Counted from the stretch's first letter, positions 47,413 through 57,526 are shown. The stretch: 64,000 nt of DNA from Pirellula staleyi DSM 6068 (GCF_000025185.1 NC_013720.1:5828001-5892000); one strand, 5' to 3'. Notes: generated from the sequence alone by a model not told the origin. A program made the numbers and translations.

Positions 47413-48897
47413 CTACTGCTTCTTCTTTCCCTTGGCTTTTGTGGGGCCTGACTTAGGCGAAGCAGGCTTCGTGCGTCCTTCGTTCTTGGCGACCTCGGCA
47501 GGCTCCATGATGGCCCCTTGATCTTTGGTCTCGTCGATCCATTGATCAAGTTGGCGGCGATGCGTGTCGATCACTTCTTGGAGCGCAGGATCGGCGATTA
47601 GGTTTTTGGTTTCGTGCGGATCAGCTTCGAGGTCGTAGAACTCTTCTTCAGGCATCGTCGGTGCGACAAGTGGTAGCGCGAGTGGCCCCAGCTTATTCTC
47701 CGCCGCTAGTTCTTTTAGCAGATTCCAGACGGGATATTGCCGCTCCTTATAGTCATTGGCGGCGAGTAAAGGCTGATGGGGGGTGAAGTTGCGAATGTAG
47801 CGATACTGGCTGCTACGCACGGTTCGCAAGCGAAACACCGTTTCGTCGCAGCGGTCGCGGGCCCCGAAGACATACTCGCGCGACGGGCCAGAGAAGTCGC
47901 CAATGAAAGGCTTGCCGTCCATTTTGTCCCACCCTGGCACGTTGGCGAGCAAGGTGAATGTCGCCGCCAGATCGATCGCTGCAACCAAATCGCGATTCAC
48001 GGTCCCCTGTGTTTTCATATGCTTATGGCGATTGATTTCTGCGGGCCAGCGAATGATCAGCGGCACATGCAGGCCACTGTCGTAGCAAAACTGTTTGCCG
48101 CGTACGTGCGCTGAACCATTGTCGCCAAAGAAAACAACGACTGTGTTCTTGTCGAGTCCTTCTGCTTTTAGCTGAGCAAGCACGAGCCCGACTTTGCGAT
48201 CGAGCTCTGAAGCCGCGTCGAGATACTCGGCCCAGTCACGACGTACAATTTCGTGATCGGGATAGTATGGAGGAACCTCTACCTTCGCAGGATCAGCTCT
48301 TTTGGGAGCTTTGAAGTTGCGATGCGTCTCTTGAAAGTTAATCTGAGCATAGAACGGCTGATGCGTGGCAAGATCGCTCCACTTATCGCTCTCAAACGCA
48401 GGCTCGTCGAGGTTGAAATTGAAGTCGGTTTTGCCACTTCCGCGAAAGCCCCACGCGGCCGGCGTTTCGCGAATATTCGCCGTGAAATATCCCGCTTTTT
48501 GAAGCCGATGCGACACCAGCTGAACACCTTCGGGGAGCTTATAGCCATCATCGCGATGCGAGCGATGATTGTGCGCGCCAATAGTGGTTTGATACATCCC
48601 GGTCATCCACGCGCTGCGACTTGCCGAGCAAACCGGCGCGGTGGTGAAGAACTTGGTGTAGCGAACCCCTTCAGCAGCCATCTGATCGAGATTCGGCGTG
48701 AAGACTTCCCGGGTACCGTAACAGCCTAAGTGAGGTCCAAAATCTTCCGCCACTAGCCAGAGGATGTTTGGTTTCTTGTTGTGATCATACTTCGTAGCTG
48801 TAGGTTCCTGGGCCACCAGCGAAGCTGCCGACAAGAGCAGAAGCGTTAGTGACAAGATCGCGCACGCGCGCAGCGAAGCAGCTTGTTGATCGAGCAT
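47413..48897 (-). CDS. sulfatase
   Basis: 494 residues from the ATG at 48897 with GGGGA upstream. Signal peptide about 1-30, then PNILWLVAEDFG with metal-binding Asp, and the formylglycine motif CSASR (Cys90) followed by SAWMTGMYQTT. Further conserved parts are VVVFFGDNGSAHVRGKQFCYDSGLHVPLIIRWP and EEFYDLEADPHETKNLI. It hydrolyses a sulfate ester, probably on a polysaccharide, in the periplasm. Cys-type sulfatases need a maturing enzyme, not seen in the window. The tail is Lys-rich. Confidence 0.95.
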   Translation of the reverse strand: MLDQQAASLRACAILSLTLLLLSAASLVAQEPTATKYDHNKKPNILWLVAEDFGPHLGCYGTREVFTPNLDQMAAEGVRYTKFFTTAPVCSASRSAWMTGMYQTTIGAHNHRSHRDDGYKLPEGVQLVSHRLQKAGYFTANIRETPAAWGFRGSGKTDFNFNLDEPAFESDKWSDLATHQPFYAQINFQETHRNFKAPKRADPAKVEVPPYYPDHEIVRRDWAEYLDAASELDRKVGLVLAQLKAEGLDKNTVVVFFGDNGSAHVRGKQFCYDSGLHVPLIIRWPAEINRHKHMKTQGTVNRDLVAAIDLAATFTLLANVPGWDKMDGKPFIGDFSGPSREYVFGARDRCDETVFRLRTVRSSQYRYIRNFTPHQPLLAANDYKERQYPVWNLLKELAAENKLGPLALPLVAPTMPEEEFYDLEADPHETKNLIADPALQEVIDTHRRQLDQWIDETKDQGAIMEPAEVAKNEGRTKPASPKSGPTKAKGKKKQ

Positions 48898-49003
48898 GGA
48901 CGTCCCCACGTTGGAAGAGGAAACAAGACTGGGACGCAACTGTTATCGCTGCTGATTTGGCTGATTGCAAATCGCGACTGCGTAACGAGCGTGTAAGAGA
49001 AGA

Positions 49004-49852
49004 TCAGCCGTCGATCGTATCGGGATAGACCACGATTTCGATGCGGCGATTTTTGGCTCGCCCTTGTTCGGTGCCGTTGCTGGCAAGCGGATGATTTTCA
49101 CCCATGGCAGCGATAGCCAGCTGACGGACAGGAATGCTGTTGCGTTGCACGAGCTGCTGAAACACCGCTTGCGACTGGTTGTAGGCCAGCAAATGTGCTC
49201 CGGCAGGGTTGCCTGCTTGAGCATTGTCGGTGTGACCTTCAATCACAATTCGCTGACGTGGATAGCTGCGAATGATTGCTGTTGCCACTTCGTCGATAAT
49301 TCGCTGCGCTTCGAGAGTCGGCTGCAGCGAACCGGTCACAAACAACTTGTCGGCCGGTAGCTCGATCCGAATCACGCTACCATCTTGCCGCACATCGATG
49401 CCGGGAATCTGCACGGTTGAGAGGGAATTCGTCGCGCTGCTGTTAGCCTGAATACTCGCGCCACCACGAAACCGGGTGCTCGCTTGTAGTGTTTGCACTT
49501 GCTTATCGATTTCGGCCTTCGCGGTTTGCGTCTCTTTCAAACGCGACGCCATGTCGCCCAGTTGCTTTTGCAGCAGCGAAACCTGGTCGGCATATTGCTG
49601 CTTCAGCTGATCGGCCTGCGCTAACTGGCGATGCAAGTCGGCATTGTTCAGATCAAGCTGTCCAACGCGCCGCGTGAGATCCTGCACCTGCGAATTCAGC
49701 GCCGTCGACTGCTGCTGAAAAACATTCGACTGCGCCGTTCCTGCCGGTGGCTGAAAGGCCCCCTGCTTACATCCACACGCCAGAAAACAGACCAAACTTG
49801 CCGCAGCAAGCAGGTTTCGCGTGGATCGGAAGTGGTCGAGCAAACGTCGCAT
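49004..49852 (-). CDS. OmpA-family peptidoglycan-binding protein, probable lipoprotein
   Basis: 282 residues from the ATG at 49852; an alternative ATG at 49873 exists. A hydrophobic N-terminus ends CFLACGCKQG, which may be a lipobox (Ala-x-Gly-Cys). Residues about 45-120 form a coiled coil (heptads such as LTRRVGQLDLNNADLHRQL and VSLLQKQLGDMASRL). The C-terminal OmpA domain has IVIEGHTDNAQAG and GRAKNRRIEIVVYP, the meso-diaminopimelate binding motifs. It probably tethers the outer membrane to the cell wall. Confidence 0.87.
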   Translation of the reverse strand: MRRLLDHFRSTRNLLAAASLVCFLACGCKQGAFQPPAGTAQSNVFQQQSTALNSQVQDLTRRVGQLDLNNADLHRQLAQADQLKQQYADQVSLLQKQLGDMASRLKETQTAKAEIDKQVQTLQASTRFRGGASIQANSSATNSLSTVQIPGIDVRQDGSVIRIELPADKLFVTGSLQPTLEAQRIIDEVATAIIRSYPRQRIVIEGHTDNAQAGNPAGAHLLAYNQSQAVFQQLVQRNSIPVRQLAIAAMGENHPLASNGTEQGRAKNRRIEIVVYPDTIDG

Positions 49853-50077
49853 CGATCGAGGATCTCGGGCCATCAAAACAAGGTGAAACTGATTGGCCGC
49901 GGACCTTAGCAAGCCCGGCCCGATGCGACAAGAGAAGAATTCCGTCAGGAATTCATGGCGCAAGTGCTCAGCACACAGCGTGCTGCCCCAGCCAGTCGCC
50001 TTCGCCCCATGTGGGCGAAGCTGCGAAGCGCGAAGCTGAGCTCTAAGCCCTTGGCCCAGAACGTTTTTTCGCGCGAG

Positions 50078-50151
50078 TATCCTCGAGTGGGATCGAACCA
50101 CCAACCTTCGCCTTCGGAGGGCGACGCTCTATCCAATTGAGCTACGAGGAC
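50078..50151 (-). tRNA. tRNA-Arg (CCG)
   Basis: 74-nt cloverleaf on the minus strand. Acceptor GTCCTCG pairs with CGAGGAT (terminal G-U), discriminator A at 50078. D-arm GCTC/GAGC, anticodon stem TCGCC/GGCGA with loop CTCCGAA giving CCG, and T-arm GGTGG/CCACT (one G-U) with loop TTCGATC. CCA is not encoded. Confidence 0.95.
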
Positions 50152-50452
50152 ATGACCGATGTCCATGAATTTTAGCGGCCAAGCTGCGCACCAGCAACCG
50201 CCGCCAGCATTGCTAGCAGATTTCATGGTGCACGAGCGGTCGGATTGCATCGTTACCGCCTCGGATTACTGACGCTTATTCGCTGCACGCCACCTTGGGG
50301 GTAATTCAGTCTTGTTCTCGCGCGCTGGAGTGGGTTATGTTTCTCCTCGCTGACGCGTTGTCGACCCACGATTTTGCGGCTGAATATGCCTCTCCCGACC
50401 ACGCCGATTCACGATTTTTGACTGTCGCATGCTGGCCAAGGAGGGCCGAGAG

Positions 50453-51316
50453 ATGCAAGTGATCTTGCTTGCCGGTGGACTTGGAACTCGCTTGGCCGAA
50501 GAGACGCATTTGCGTCCCAAGCCGATGATCGAAATCGGTGGAATGCCGATCCTGGTTCACATCATGTCGATCTACCATGCGCACGGCTTTCGCGACTTCA
50601 CCGTTGCCTGCGGCTATCGCGGCGAAATCATCAAAGAATACTTTGCCAACTTCCACGTCACGCACAGCGACTGGAGCATTTCACTCGCCAGTGGAAAACG
50701 CAAATCATTCCGCAGTTCGCTCCCCGACTGGAATGTTTCGATCATCGATACTGGCCTGCATACGATGACGGGTGGTCGCATTAAACGACTCCAACCTTAC
50801 ATCGGTAATGAAACCTTCATGGTGACTTACGGAGACGGCGTATCGAATGTCAACATCAGTGAGCTTCTCAGTTTTCATAAGTCACACGGAAAGCTGGCGA
50901 CAGTCACAGCCGTGCATCCCCCCGCGCGTTTTGGTTGCCTCGACCTCGCGGGAGATAAAGTACAAAGCTTTGCCGAGAAGCCACAAACGTCGGAAGGCTG
51001 GATTAACGGCGGCTTCTTTGTGTTTGAGCCGGAGATTTTTGACTACTTAGGTCACGACAGCGATGTCCTGGAAAAGAAACCGCTCGAATGGCTCAGCCGA
51101 TCGGGCGAACTGATGGCCTATCGACACGATGGATTCTGGCAGCCGATGGATACGCTGCGTGAGAAGCAGTTGCTCGAGCAATTGTGGGAATCGGGAACAG
51201 CACCATGGAGGGTGTGGAATGAACGCTTCGAATTGGCTCAGACAGCTGCAGGGAAAAAGGGTGCTCGTCTCCGGACTCAGCGGGTTCAAAGGCCAGTGGC
51301 TCGGAAGGTGGCTTGA
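50453..51316 (+). CDS. rfbF: glucose-1-phosphate cytidylyltransferase
   Basis: 287 residues from the ATG at 50453 with AGGAGG upstream. VILLAGGLGTRLAEETHLRPKPMIEIGGMPIL is the nucleotidyltransferase signature; FMVTYGDGVSNVNI and WINGGFFVFEPEIFDYL fit RfbF/DdhA. It makes CDP-glucose, the first step to 3,6-dideoxyhexoses. Family members usually end near PWxVW at about residue 257; here the frame runs on about 30 residues in Lys/Arg-rich sequence and overlaps rfbG by 98 bp, so the extra tail is probably a lost stop codon. Confidence 0.94.
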   Translation: MQVILLAGGLGTRLAEETHLRPKPMIEIGGMPILVHIMSIYHAHGFRDFTVACGYRGEIIKEYFANFHVTHSDWSISLASGKRKSFRSSLPDWNVSIIDTGLHTMTGGRIKRLQPYIGNETFMVTYGDGVSNVNISELLSFHKSHGKLATVTAVHPPARFGCLDLAGDKVQSFAEKPQTSEGWINGGFFVFEPEIFDYLGHDSDVLEKKPLEWLSRSGELMAYRHDGFWQPMDTLREKQLLEQLWESGTAPWRVWNERFELAQTAAGKKGARLRTQRVQRPVARKVA

Positions 51317-52334
51317 AAAGCTGGGAGCCAACGTCGTCGGATTTGGCCTAGCGCCACATCTCGGCCCACGCGGTGAAGCGATTTCTTTCCCAGCCTCGCT
51401 GCAGTGCGAGATGCTCGACATTCGCGATCACGCTGCTGTTTGTCAGTTCACGCGCGCCGCCGAGCCCGATGTTGTCATGCATCTGGCGGCTCAACCTTTG
51501 GTCCGCCAATCGTACTCCGATCCTCTTGGAACATTCGCCACCAACATCATGGGATTGGCGCATCTACTCGATGCCGCCACCCAGTGCCAAGCTCGCGTTT
51601 TTCTGAACGTCACGACTGATAAGTGCTACGAAAACCGCGAAACCTTGCGGCACTATCGCGAAGAAGATGCGCTCGGTGGTTATGACCCTTACAGTGCCAG
51701 CAAAGCGTGCTCCGAGATTGTCACCTCCGCTTGGCGGCGTTCTTTTTCCAGCGACACTGGAATGCTGATTGCCACTGCCCGCGCCGGCAATGTGATCGGT
51801 GGTGGCGACTGGTCCGACGATCGCCTGATTCCCGACATTGTCCGCTCGATTGCAGCGAATCAATCGGTCGTGATTCGGCGTCCGCAAGCTGTGCGTCCCT
51901 GGCAACACGTGCTCGAAGCGCTGAGTGGCTACCTGCTGATCACCGGCGCAATGCTTGCCGGTGAAGCTGACAAAGCCTCCGCCTGGAACTTTGGTCCCAG
52001 CGAAACAAACTCCATTCCCGTGGGGCAGATCGCCCAGGAAATGGTTGCTGCTTGGGGAGCCGGTAAACTCGAAATTGCCTCGAAACTCGAAGGTCCTCAC
52101 GAAGCTCATCTACTGCAGCTCGACAGCTCCAAAGCCCATACCCAGCTAGGCTGGCGGGCCTTGCTATCGCCTCAAGAGCGTGTCACCTGGACCGCGAATT
52201 GGTATCGAGATTGGCTCGCCAATCCCACGCGTCATTGGTCGCTCATCGACAACCAGATCGAACGTTACGACGCTCGGTTACGATCCACTTTGGAGCAAAG
52301 TACCGCGAAAGGATTTCAGCATGTTGCTGCCTAA
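51219..52334 (+). CDS. rfbG: CDP-glucose 4,6-dehydratase
   Basis: 371 residues from the ATG at 51219 with GGAGG upstream. NAD-binding VSGLSGFKGQWL, VTTDKCYEN, catalytic YSASK in GGYDPYSASKACSE, and RAGNVIGGGDWSDDRLIPDIVR are characteristic of the RfbG short-chain dehydrogenases. It converts CDP-glucose to CDP-4-dehydro-6-deoxyglucose. The gene starts inside the rfbF tail and overlaps the next SDR gene by 14 bp, a tight operon. Confidence 0.93.
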   Translation: MNASNWLRQLQGKRVLVSGLSGFKGQWLGRWLEKLGANVVGFGLAPHLGPRGEAISFPASLQCEMLDIRDHAAVCQFTRAAEPDVVMHLAAQPLVRQSYSDPLGTFATNIMGLAHLLDAATQCQARVFLNVTTDKCYENRETLRHYREEDALGGYDPYSASKACSEIVTSAWRRSFSSDTGMLIATARAGNVIGGGDWSDDRLIPDIVRSIAANQSVVIRRPQAVRPWQHVLEALSGYLLITGAMLAGEADKASAWNFGPSETNSIPVGQIAQEMVAAWGAGKLEIASKLEGPHEAHLLQLDSSKAHTQLGWRALLSPQERVTWTANWYRDWLANPTRHWSLIDNQIERYDARLRSTLEQSTAKGFQHVAA

Positions 52335-53286
52335 GCGGGTCCTTGTATTCGGCGGTGAAGGCTTCATCGGCTCGGCAGTAGCGAGCCTGTTACGCGCTCA
52401 CGACTGCGAAGTATATTCCGCAACGAAACATTCCGCTGATAGCAAATTGGCCCCGTCGACGTCGACTCAACTCTGCATGCTGAGCGACCAATCTACGGCC
52501 TCCTTAACGGCGTTGTTTCAGGAACTACGCCCCGGCGCAATCATCAATCTCGCTGCCAAAGGGGTGACGGGGAAAACGGCCACAGCCTCGCTTGTTGATA
52601 CCAATTCGCTCCTACCACTACGACAACTGGAGGCCGCCGCGCAGGCTGGGAAAATTCCGCTGGTCCATACCGGAAGTTGCTTTGAGCTCCGCAGCAGCAC
52701 GCAGCAGAAACTTCTTACGGAAACTTCCGATCTCCGACCTCGGACTGCGTATGCAGCGACGAAAGCGGCGGCGTCTCTTTTGCTGCCAATCCTGGCGTCT
52801 GAATACGAGACCACAGCGGTCGTGCTCCGACTATTTGGGGTCTATGGCCCTGGCGAAGCCGACTCACGCCTCTTGCCGCAGCTCATTGATTCCCTATCGA
52901 GCCATCAGCCCATGGCGCTCACCAGTGGCCGGCAAATCCGTGATCTCTGCTACATCGACGATGTAGCGCAGGCCATCGTGCTCGCCACTTCGCAGGCATC
53001 TGCACTTCCACGAGGGAGCGCTCCTGTTTGGCAGGTGAGCACTGGCATAGGGACCTCGATTAAGCGTGTCGCCATCACCACTGCTCGGCTGCTCCACGCG
53101 CCAGTATCACTCCTTCGATTTGGAGAAATTCCGGATCGTGCGGGAGAACCACGACGTCTGGTCGGAAGTCATCAAGCCCTTTCACAAGCCACAGGCTGGG
53201 CTCCCTCGGTGAGCTTACGCTGCGGGATTCAGCGAACCATCGAAGCGCGACTCGCTCGCTCACCACTCGTTGCCAAAGCATCGTAA
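52321..53286 (+). CDS. NAD-dependent epimerase/reductase, SDR family
   Basis: 321 residues; AAAGGA precedes the ATG at 52321. Rossmann motif VFGGEGFIGSAVASL, catalytic YAATK, and GRQIRDLCYIDDVAQAI are typical extended SDR features. In dideoxyhexose clusters such a protein reduces C4 of the CDP-3,6-dideoxy-4-ketohexose (as RfbJ makes abequose or RfbS makes paratose) or epimerises it. Which product forms cannot be read from the sequence. Confidence 0.85.
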   Translation: MLLPKRVLVFGGEGFIGSAVASLLRAHDCEVYSATKHSADSKLAPSTSTQLCMLSDQSTASLTALFQELRPGAIINLAAKGVTGKTATASLVDTNSLLPLRQLEAAAQAGKIPLVHTGSCFELRSSTQQKLLTETSDLRPRTAYAATKAAASLLLPILASEYETTAVVLRLFGVYGPGEADSRLLPQLIDSLSSHQPMALTSGRQIRDLCYIDDVAQAIVLATSQASALPRGSAPVWQVSTGIGTSIKRVAITTARLLHAPVSLLRFGEIPDRAGEPRRLVGSHQALSQATGWAPSVSLRCGIQRTIEARLARSPLVAKAS

Positions 53287-53340
53287 GCAGCCACTACCAA
53301 TCGTCCCAAAATCTCGCGACTTTTTTTGAAGCAACCGATC

Positions 53341-54729
53341 ATGACCACGACCGCTGACAGTTTGCGACGAGAGATCCTAGAGCGTGTAAGCGAGTTTCAC
53401 GCCCTGCAGTGGCCCACCCGTGGCGAGTTTGTTCCTGGAGTCACTCCGGTGCCGGTGAGTGGGCGTGTATTTGATGCGACCGACGTGCAGACACTTGTCG
53501 ATTCCTCGCTCGACTTTTGGTTGACAGCAGGTCGCTTTGCCGACGAGTTCGAGAAAGATTTTGCGGCCAAGATGGGGGTCCGCAATGCACTCTTGGTAAA
53601 CTCGGGATCGAGTGCCAACTTGCTGGCTATCGCTGCTCTCACTTCGCCCAAACTCGGAAAAAAACGACTGCAACCCGGCGACGAAGTCATCACGGTCGCA
53701 GCTGGCTTTCCGACGACAGTCAACCCAATCGTGCAGCATGGACTGGTGCCTGTTTTCCTCGATGTCTCACTACCGACCTACAACATTGATGTCTCGCGAC
53801 TGGAAGAAGCTCTGAGCGATCGCACTCGCGCGATCATGATCGCGCACACGCTAGGAAACCCTTTCGATCTCCGCACCATCACCGAGTTTGCCCGGAAACA
53901 CAATCTCTGGCTAATCGAAGACACCTGCGATGCCGTCGGTGCTACTTTCGATGGCAAGCCTGTCGGATCGTTCGGAGACATTGCGACCGTCAGCTTTTAT
54001 CCAGCTCACCACATGACGATGGGAGAAGGGGGAGCTGTCCTGACGCAATCTCCAGCGCTAAAGAAGCTGCTTGAATCTTTCCGCGATTGGGGGCGCGACT
54101 GCTGGTGCGCACCAGGCAAGGACGACACCTGCGCCAAACGCTTTGGATGGCAACTCGGCTCGCTCCCCGATGGCTACGATCACAAATACACCTACAGCCA
54201 CCTCGGCTACAACCTGAAGGTGAGCGACATGCAAGCAGCGGTGGGGGTCAGCCAACTCAAAAAGCTCGATCGCTTCATCGACACGCGTCGCGAGAACTTT
54301 CACTACCTCCGTCAGCAGCTTGCGGGGCTGGAAGAGTTTCTCATCCTTCCCGAGGCAACCCCAGGCAGCGAGCCTTCGTGGTTTGGGTTTCCAATCACGG
54401 TCCGCCAGAAATCGGCCCTGCGGCGCACGGAAATCACGCGTCAGCTCGAGTCGCGCAAGATCGGCACACGCCTCTTGTTCGCCGGTAATTTGCTCAGGCA
54501 GCCCGCCTATGCCGGGGTCAAGCACCGGGTGGTCGGCTCGCTCGACGTCACCGACCAGATCATGCACGACACGTTCTGGGTCGGGGTCTATCCGGGGCTG
54601 AATCGCCCGATGCTCGATTATGTGGCGAGTACGATTCGGAGCTGTGTGCTGGGAGAACTCTCGAGCGCATCACTAGCAGGTCCTAGCGCCCCAAACCATG
54701 CGTGCGATCACAAGCTGCGCGTCGCCTAG
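53341..54729 (+). CDS. rfbH: CDP-4-dehydro-6-deoxyglucose 3-dehydrase (E1)
   Basis: 462 residues from the ATG at 53341 (a TTG lies 15 bases upstream). The aminotransferase fold has [11 protein letters not shown], where His replaces the usual PLP-binding Lys, a hallmark of E1/ColD dehydrases that use PMP. The iron-sulfur motif CX57CX1CX7C is intact: Cys in EDTCDAV, then exactly 57 residues to CWC, then seven to the last Cys in DDTC. It removes the C3 hydroxyl using electrons through [2Fe-2S]. The partner reductase E3 (RfbI) is not in the window. Confidence 0.95.
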   Translation: MTTTADSLRREILERVSEFHALQWPTRGEFVPGVTPVPVSGRVFDATDVQTLVDSSLDFWLTAGRFADEFEKDFAAKMGVRNALLVNSGSSANLLAIAALTSPKLGKKRLQPGDEVITVAAGFPTTVNPIVQHGLVPVFLDVSLPTYNIDVSRLEEALSDRTRAIMIAHTLGNPFDLRTITEFARKHNLWLIEDTCDAVGATFDGKPVGSFGDIATVSFYPAHHMTMGEGGAVLTQSPALKKLLESFRDWGRDCWCAPGKDDTCAKRFGWQLGSLPDGYDHKYTYSHLGYNLKVSDMQAAVGVSQLKKLDRFIDTRRENFHYLRQQLAGLEEFLILPEATPGSEPSWFGFPITVRQKSALRRTEITRQLESRKIGTRLLFAGNLLRQPAYAGVKHRVVGSLDVTDQIMHDTFWVGVYPGLNRPMLDYVASTIRSCVLGELSSASLAGPSAPNHACDHKLRVA

Positions 54730-54742
54730 GAGATCCCAGCGC

Positions 54743-55792
54743 ATGAGCGAGAAAGAGATACACGCTACTCACAAAAAACTGATCAGTATCGTTGTTCCCG
54801 TGTTCAACGAAGAGCTGAACGTGCGATCGTGCTACGACCAAGTCGTCGAGCTATTTCAATCGCTCTGCGCGCGCTACGATCTGGAGCTGATCTTTACGGA
54901 CAATCACAGTTCGGATCGCACCTTCGCGATCTTGCAGGAGATTGCTGCGGAAGATTCGCGCGTGATGGCCATTCGCTTCTCGAAGAATTTCGGCTATCAG
55001 CGTTCGATCCTGACTGGGTATCTCCGCGCCCATGGCGAGGCGGTGATTCAGCTCGACTGCGACCTGCAAGATCCCCCTGCCCTGATCGTCGAATTCCTCG
55101 ACCAATGGGAACGTGGTTATCAGGTGGTTTATGGCGTTCGTCGCAAGCGTAAAGAGGGTGCCGGAATCTCGCTACTGCGGCAAATTTTCTATCGCGGACT
55201 CAACTGGCTTTCGGACGAACCACTTCCGATCGATGCGGGGGACTTCCGACTCGTCGATCGGGTTATCGTCGAGCAGTTGCGCGAGCTTGACGATGCCTCC
55301 CCCTATCTACGAGGACAGATTGCCTCGATGGGATTTCGGCAGCTTGGAATCACCTACGATCGATCAGCGCGGCAGCTGGGGGAAAGCAAGTTTCGTTTCA
55401 GGGACCTCGCGCGGCTTGCCATCGATGGACTGATCAACCACTCGACAGTTCCGCTACGACTAGGAACCTACGTTTCGCAGCTCGTGTTTGTGGCGGCGTG
55501 CCTCATCATGCTGACCTACGTCGCGGCCCGCTTGACGATCGGCGCTCAGTGGCCAGCTGGCTTCACCACACTGGCAGTGCTGGTCCTTTGCTCCACCAGC
55601 ATCAACGCGCTGCTACTAGGAATTCAAGGGGAATACATCTCGCGGATCTACAAACAGGTCCGTAAGGGCCCGATCACGATTATCGAAAATCAGGTCTCGA
55701 ATTGCTACGACGGTAGATCACCAGCGTCGCACGTTGAGGGCGATCGTCGCCGCGCGGCTATGAATCTAACAGAATCGCGCAACGCTGCCTGA
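54743..55792 (+). CDS. GtrB/DPM1-like family 2 glycosyltransferase
   Basis: 349 residues; AGGAG precedes the ATG. GT2 core: ISIVVPVFNEELNVRSCY, DNHSSDRTF, FSKNFGYQRSILTGY, QLDCDLQDPP (DxD-type) and SDEPLPIDAGDFRLVDR. Two C-terminal membrane helices (about 245-270 and 280-305) follow. This is the layout of bactoprenol-phosphate glycosyltransferases such as GtrB, which load a sugar on undecaprenyl phosphate. Here it probably loads the dideoxyhexose made by the upstream genes. Confidence 0.9.
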   Translation: MSEKEIHATHKKLISIVVPVFNEELNVRSCYDQVVELFQSLCARYDLELIFTDNHSSDRTFAILQEIAAEDSRVMAIRFSKNFGYQRSILTGYLRAHGEAVIQLDCDLQDPPALIVEFLDQWERGYQVVYGVRRKRKEGAGISLLRQIFYRGLNWLSDEPLPIDAGDFRLVDRVIVEQLRELDDASPYLRGQIASMGFRQLGITYDRSARQLGESKFRFRDLARLAIDGLINHSTVPLRLGTYVSQLVFVAACLIMLTYVAARLTIGAQWPAGFTTLAVLVLCSTSINALLLGIQGEYISRIYKQVRKGPITIIENQVSNCYDGRSPASHVEGDRRRAAMNLTESRNAA

Positions 55793-55900
55793 TTGAAACA
55801 CAGCGGGCGGCTTCAGCACTGTCCACCCACGCATCAAATCACACCGTCACTGCCTATCACTTACGTAGGCCTCGACATCACTTCTAGGCTGCTCAGTCTT

Positions 55901-57526
55901 ATGGCTATCCCTACTCCATCCACAAAATCCAGTGCTGCGAAGCATCTCGACCAGCCTGGCATCTCAGCCACACCAGGGAATGTAGCCTCCACAGCAGTCA
56001 ACGCTCCGTCGCGGCTGAAACAGTGGTGGAGCAATTATGGGCGAAACTACACGATCATTGCCGCGATGCTGACGTTCGCGTACTCCGCAGCCATTACCAC
56101 TCCGTCACTCTTTATGGACGATTACAACTTTCTTTTTCATCCCTTCGATGGCGATGAAATGGTTAAGTGTTTCATCGCCATGGGACGCCCTCTCACTGGC
56201 TACTTTCTCCAGCTTTGTCGGAGCATCATCACGGTTTCATTCGGAAGTGAGCTATGCCATGGACTAGCCCTCCTTGGACTCGTGGGCTTCACTATTTGTC
56301 TTTATCGACTTCTGCGTTACCGGCAGATGTCAACAACAGACTCCATTCTCATTAGCTTGCTATTTGCATTACTTCCTGCTTCGCAAGTCTTCGTTGCATG
56401 GATTACGGCAGGCTCTGCGACTTTTGCTATGGCCCTGTCGGTCTATGCCGTGCAATGGATCGAGCACTCGAAATTCTCGCTGCGATTACGCAATAGCTCG
56501 TCGTCTTGGATTTATCTTTCCCTTGGAATTCTGTCGCAAGTCCTATCGCTCAACATCTATCAGCCCGCCGCGTTTATCTTCTGCAGCGTGGCACTCCTTA
56601 CGATGCTGATCGACTCGAGCGAACCCGCTAAGGAGCGGATTTCTCGTGGATTCATACTCCTTTCGGCAGCGATTGCCAGCGTGGGACTCTATTTTGTCAC
56701 CGGCAAGATCTACCTCTATCTCTCTGGGATTGCCGCAGATCATCGCGCCGAGTTCATCACGATTGCCGACATCCCCACGAAACTTAAATGGTTCGCCGAG
56801 GTGCAACTCTACGAGACACTCTCGCTCTGGTCGCACACCCCCATCCACCCACTCGTCATCGCGACGATCGTATTTATCGTGATTGGAATTGTGGCGGAAC
56901 TGATTCACCAAATGTATCGTCGAGATTTCTCGTGGCTGGATCAAGCACAGCTGGTGATCCTTTCGCTTGGGATCGTTCTCTTCAGTAACTTTTTGAGCCT
57001 CGTGGTCAAACAGAACTGGGCCTCACTTCGGAGTTCGACGGGCCTCGCGGCCTCGATTTTGGTACTGGCGCTCTTGGCAGTCGTAGGCATTAGTAAATGG
57101 CTGCCGAGGTCGCTTTCTATCGCGGGTCGACGCGCCCTGTTGGTGGGCTGCTTAGTGTGGGGTGTCGCCTCGACTCAGACCAATATGACCAATCGCATGG
57201 TCCTTCCTCAATCCTTTGAACTGCAATACATGGCAAGCAAGCTTCCCCCAGCGAAAGTTGACGCAATACGTCGCATTCATGTCATTGAGCCAGAATGGTA
57301 TGAGGGGGTTACGAGAGATGTCAGATACGATGAATTTGGACTCCCCTCGAGCTACGTGGTAGCAAAACCGATGGTGAAGCTGATCCTTCACCAGCGTAAG
57401 GTCGATTATCGCCAGTATGAAATCACGAGCGAAAAAGCGGCGGTGCCTGTCCCTGAAGGGGAGGATGTCCTGGTGGTCGACATGCGCGAGCTAGCGACCA
57501 CGCGCGTGGAGCATGTTTGGCGATAG
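55901..57526 (+). CDS. GtrII-like polytopic membrane glycosyltransferase
   Basis: 541 residues from the ATG at 55901; the frame also allows a TTG at 55793 directly after the previous stop, and neither has a strong ribosome site. After a Ser/Pro-rich N-terminus come about ten membrane helices. The first periplasmic loop carries MDDYNFLFHPFDGDE and then MGRPLTGYF, the acidic pair and GRPL typical of GtrII (PF14264) GT-C enzymes. These transfer a lipid-linked sugar to surface polysaccharide. It follows the GtrB-like gene, completing a Gtr-type module without an evident GtrA flippase. Confidence 0.75.
   Translation: MAIPTPSTKSSAAKHLDQPGISATPGNVASTAVNAPSRLKQWWSNYGRNYTIIAAMLTFAYSAAITTPSLFMDDYNFLFHPFDGDEMVKCFIAMGRPLTGYFLQLCRSIITVSFGSELCHGLALLGLVGFTICLYRLLRYRQMSTTDSILISLLFALLPASQVFVAWITAGSATFAMALSVYAVQWIEHSKFSLRLRNSSSSWIYLSLGILSQVLSLNIYQPAAFIFCSVALLTMLIDSSEPAKERISRGFILLSAAIASVGLYFVTGKIYLYLSGIAADHRAEFITIADIPTKLKWFAEVQLYETLSLWSHTPIHPLVIATIVFIVIGIVAELIHQMYRRDFSWLDQAQLVILSLGIVLFSNFLSLVVKQNWASLRSSTGLAASILVLALLAVVGISKWLPRSLSIAGRRALLVGCLVWGVASTQTNMTNRMVLPQSFELQYMASKLPPAKVDAIRRIHVIEPEWYEGVTRDVRYDEFGLPSSYVVAKPMVKLILHQRKVDYRQYEITSEKAAVPVPEGEDVLVVDMRELATTRVEHVWR

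Noticed and set aside
50078-57526. Island inserted at tRNA-Arg carrying the rfb genes
   Set aside because: The rfb cluster lies on the 5' side of the tRNA and no integrase or repeat of the tRNA end is present.
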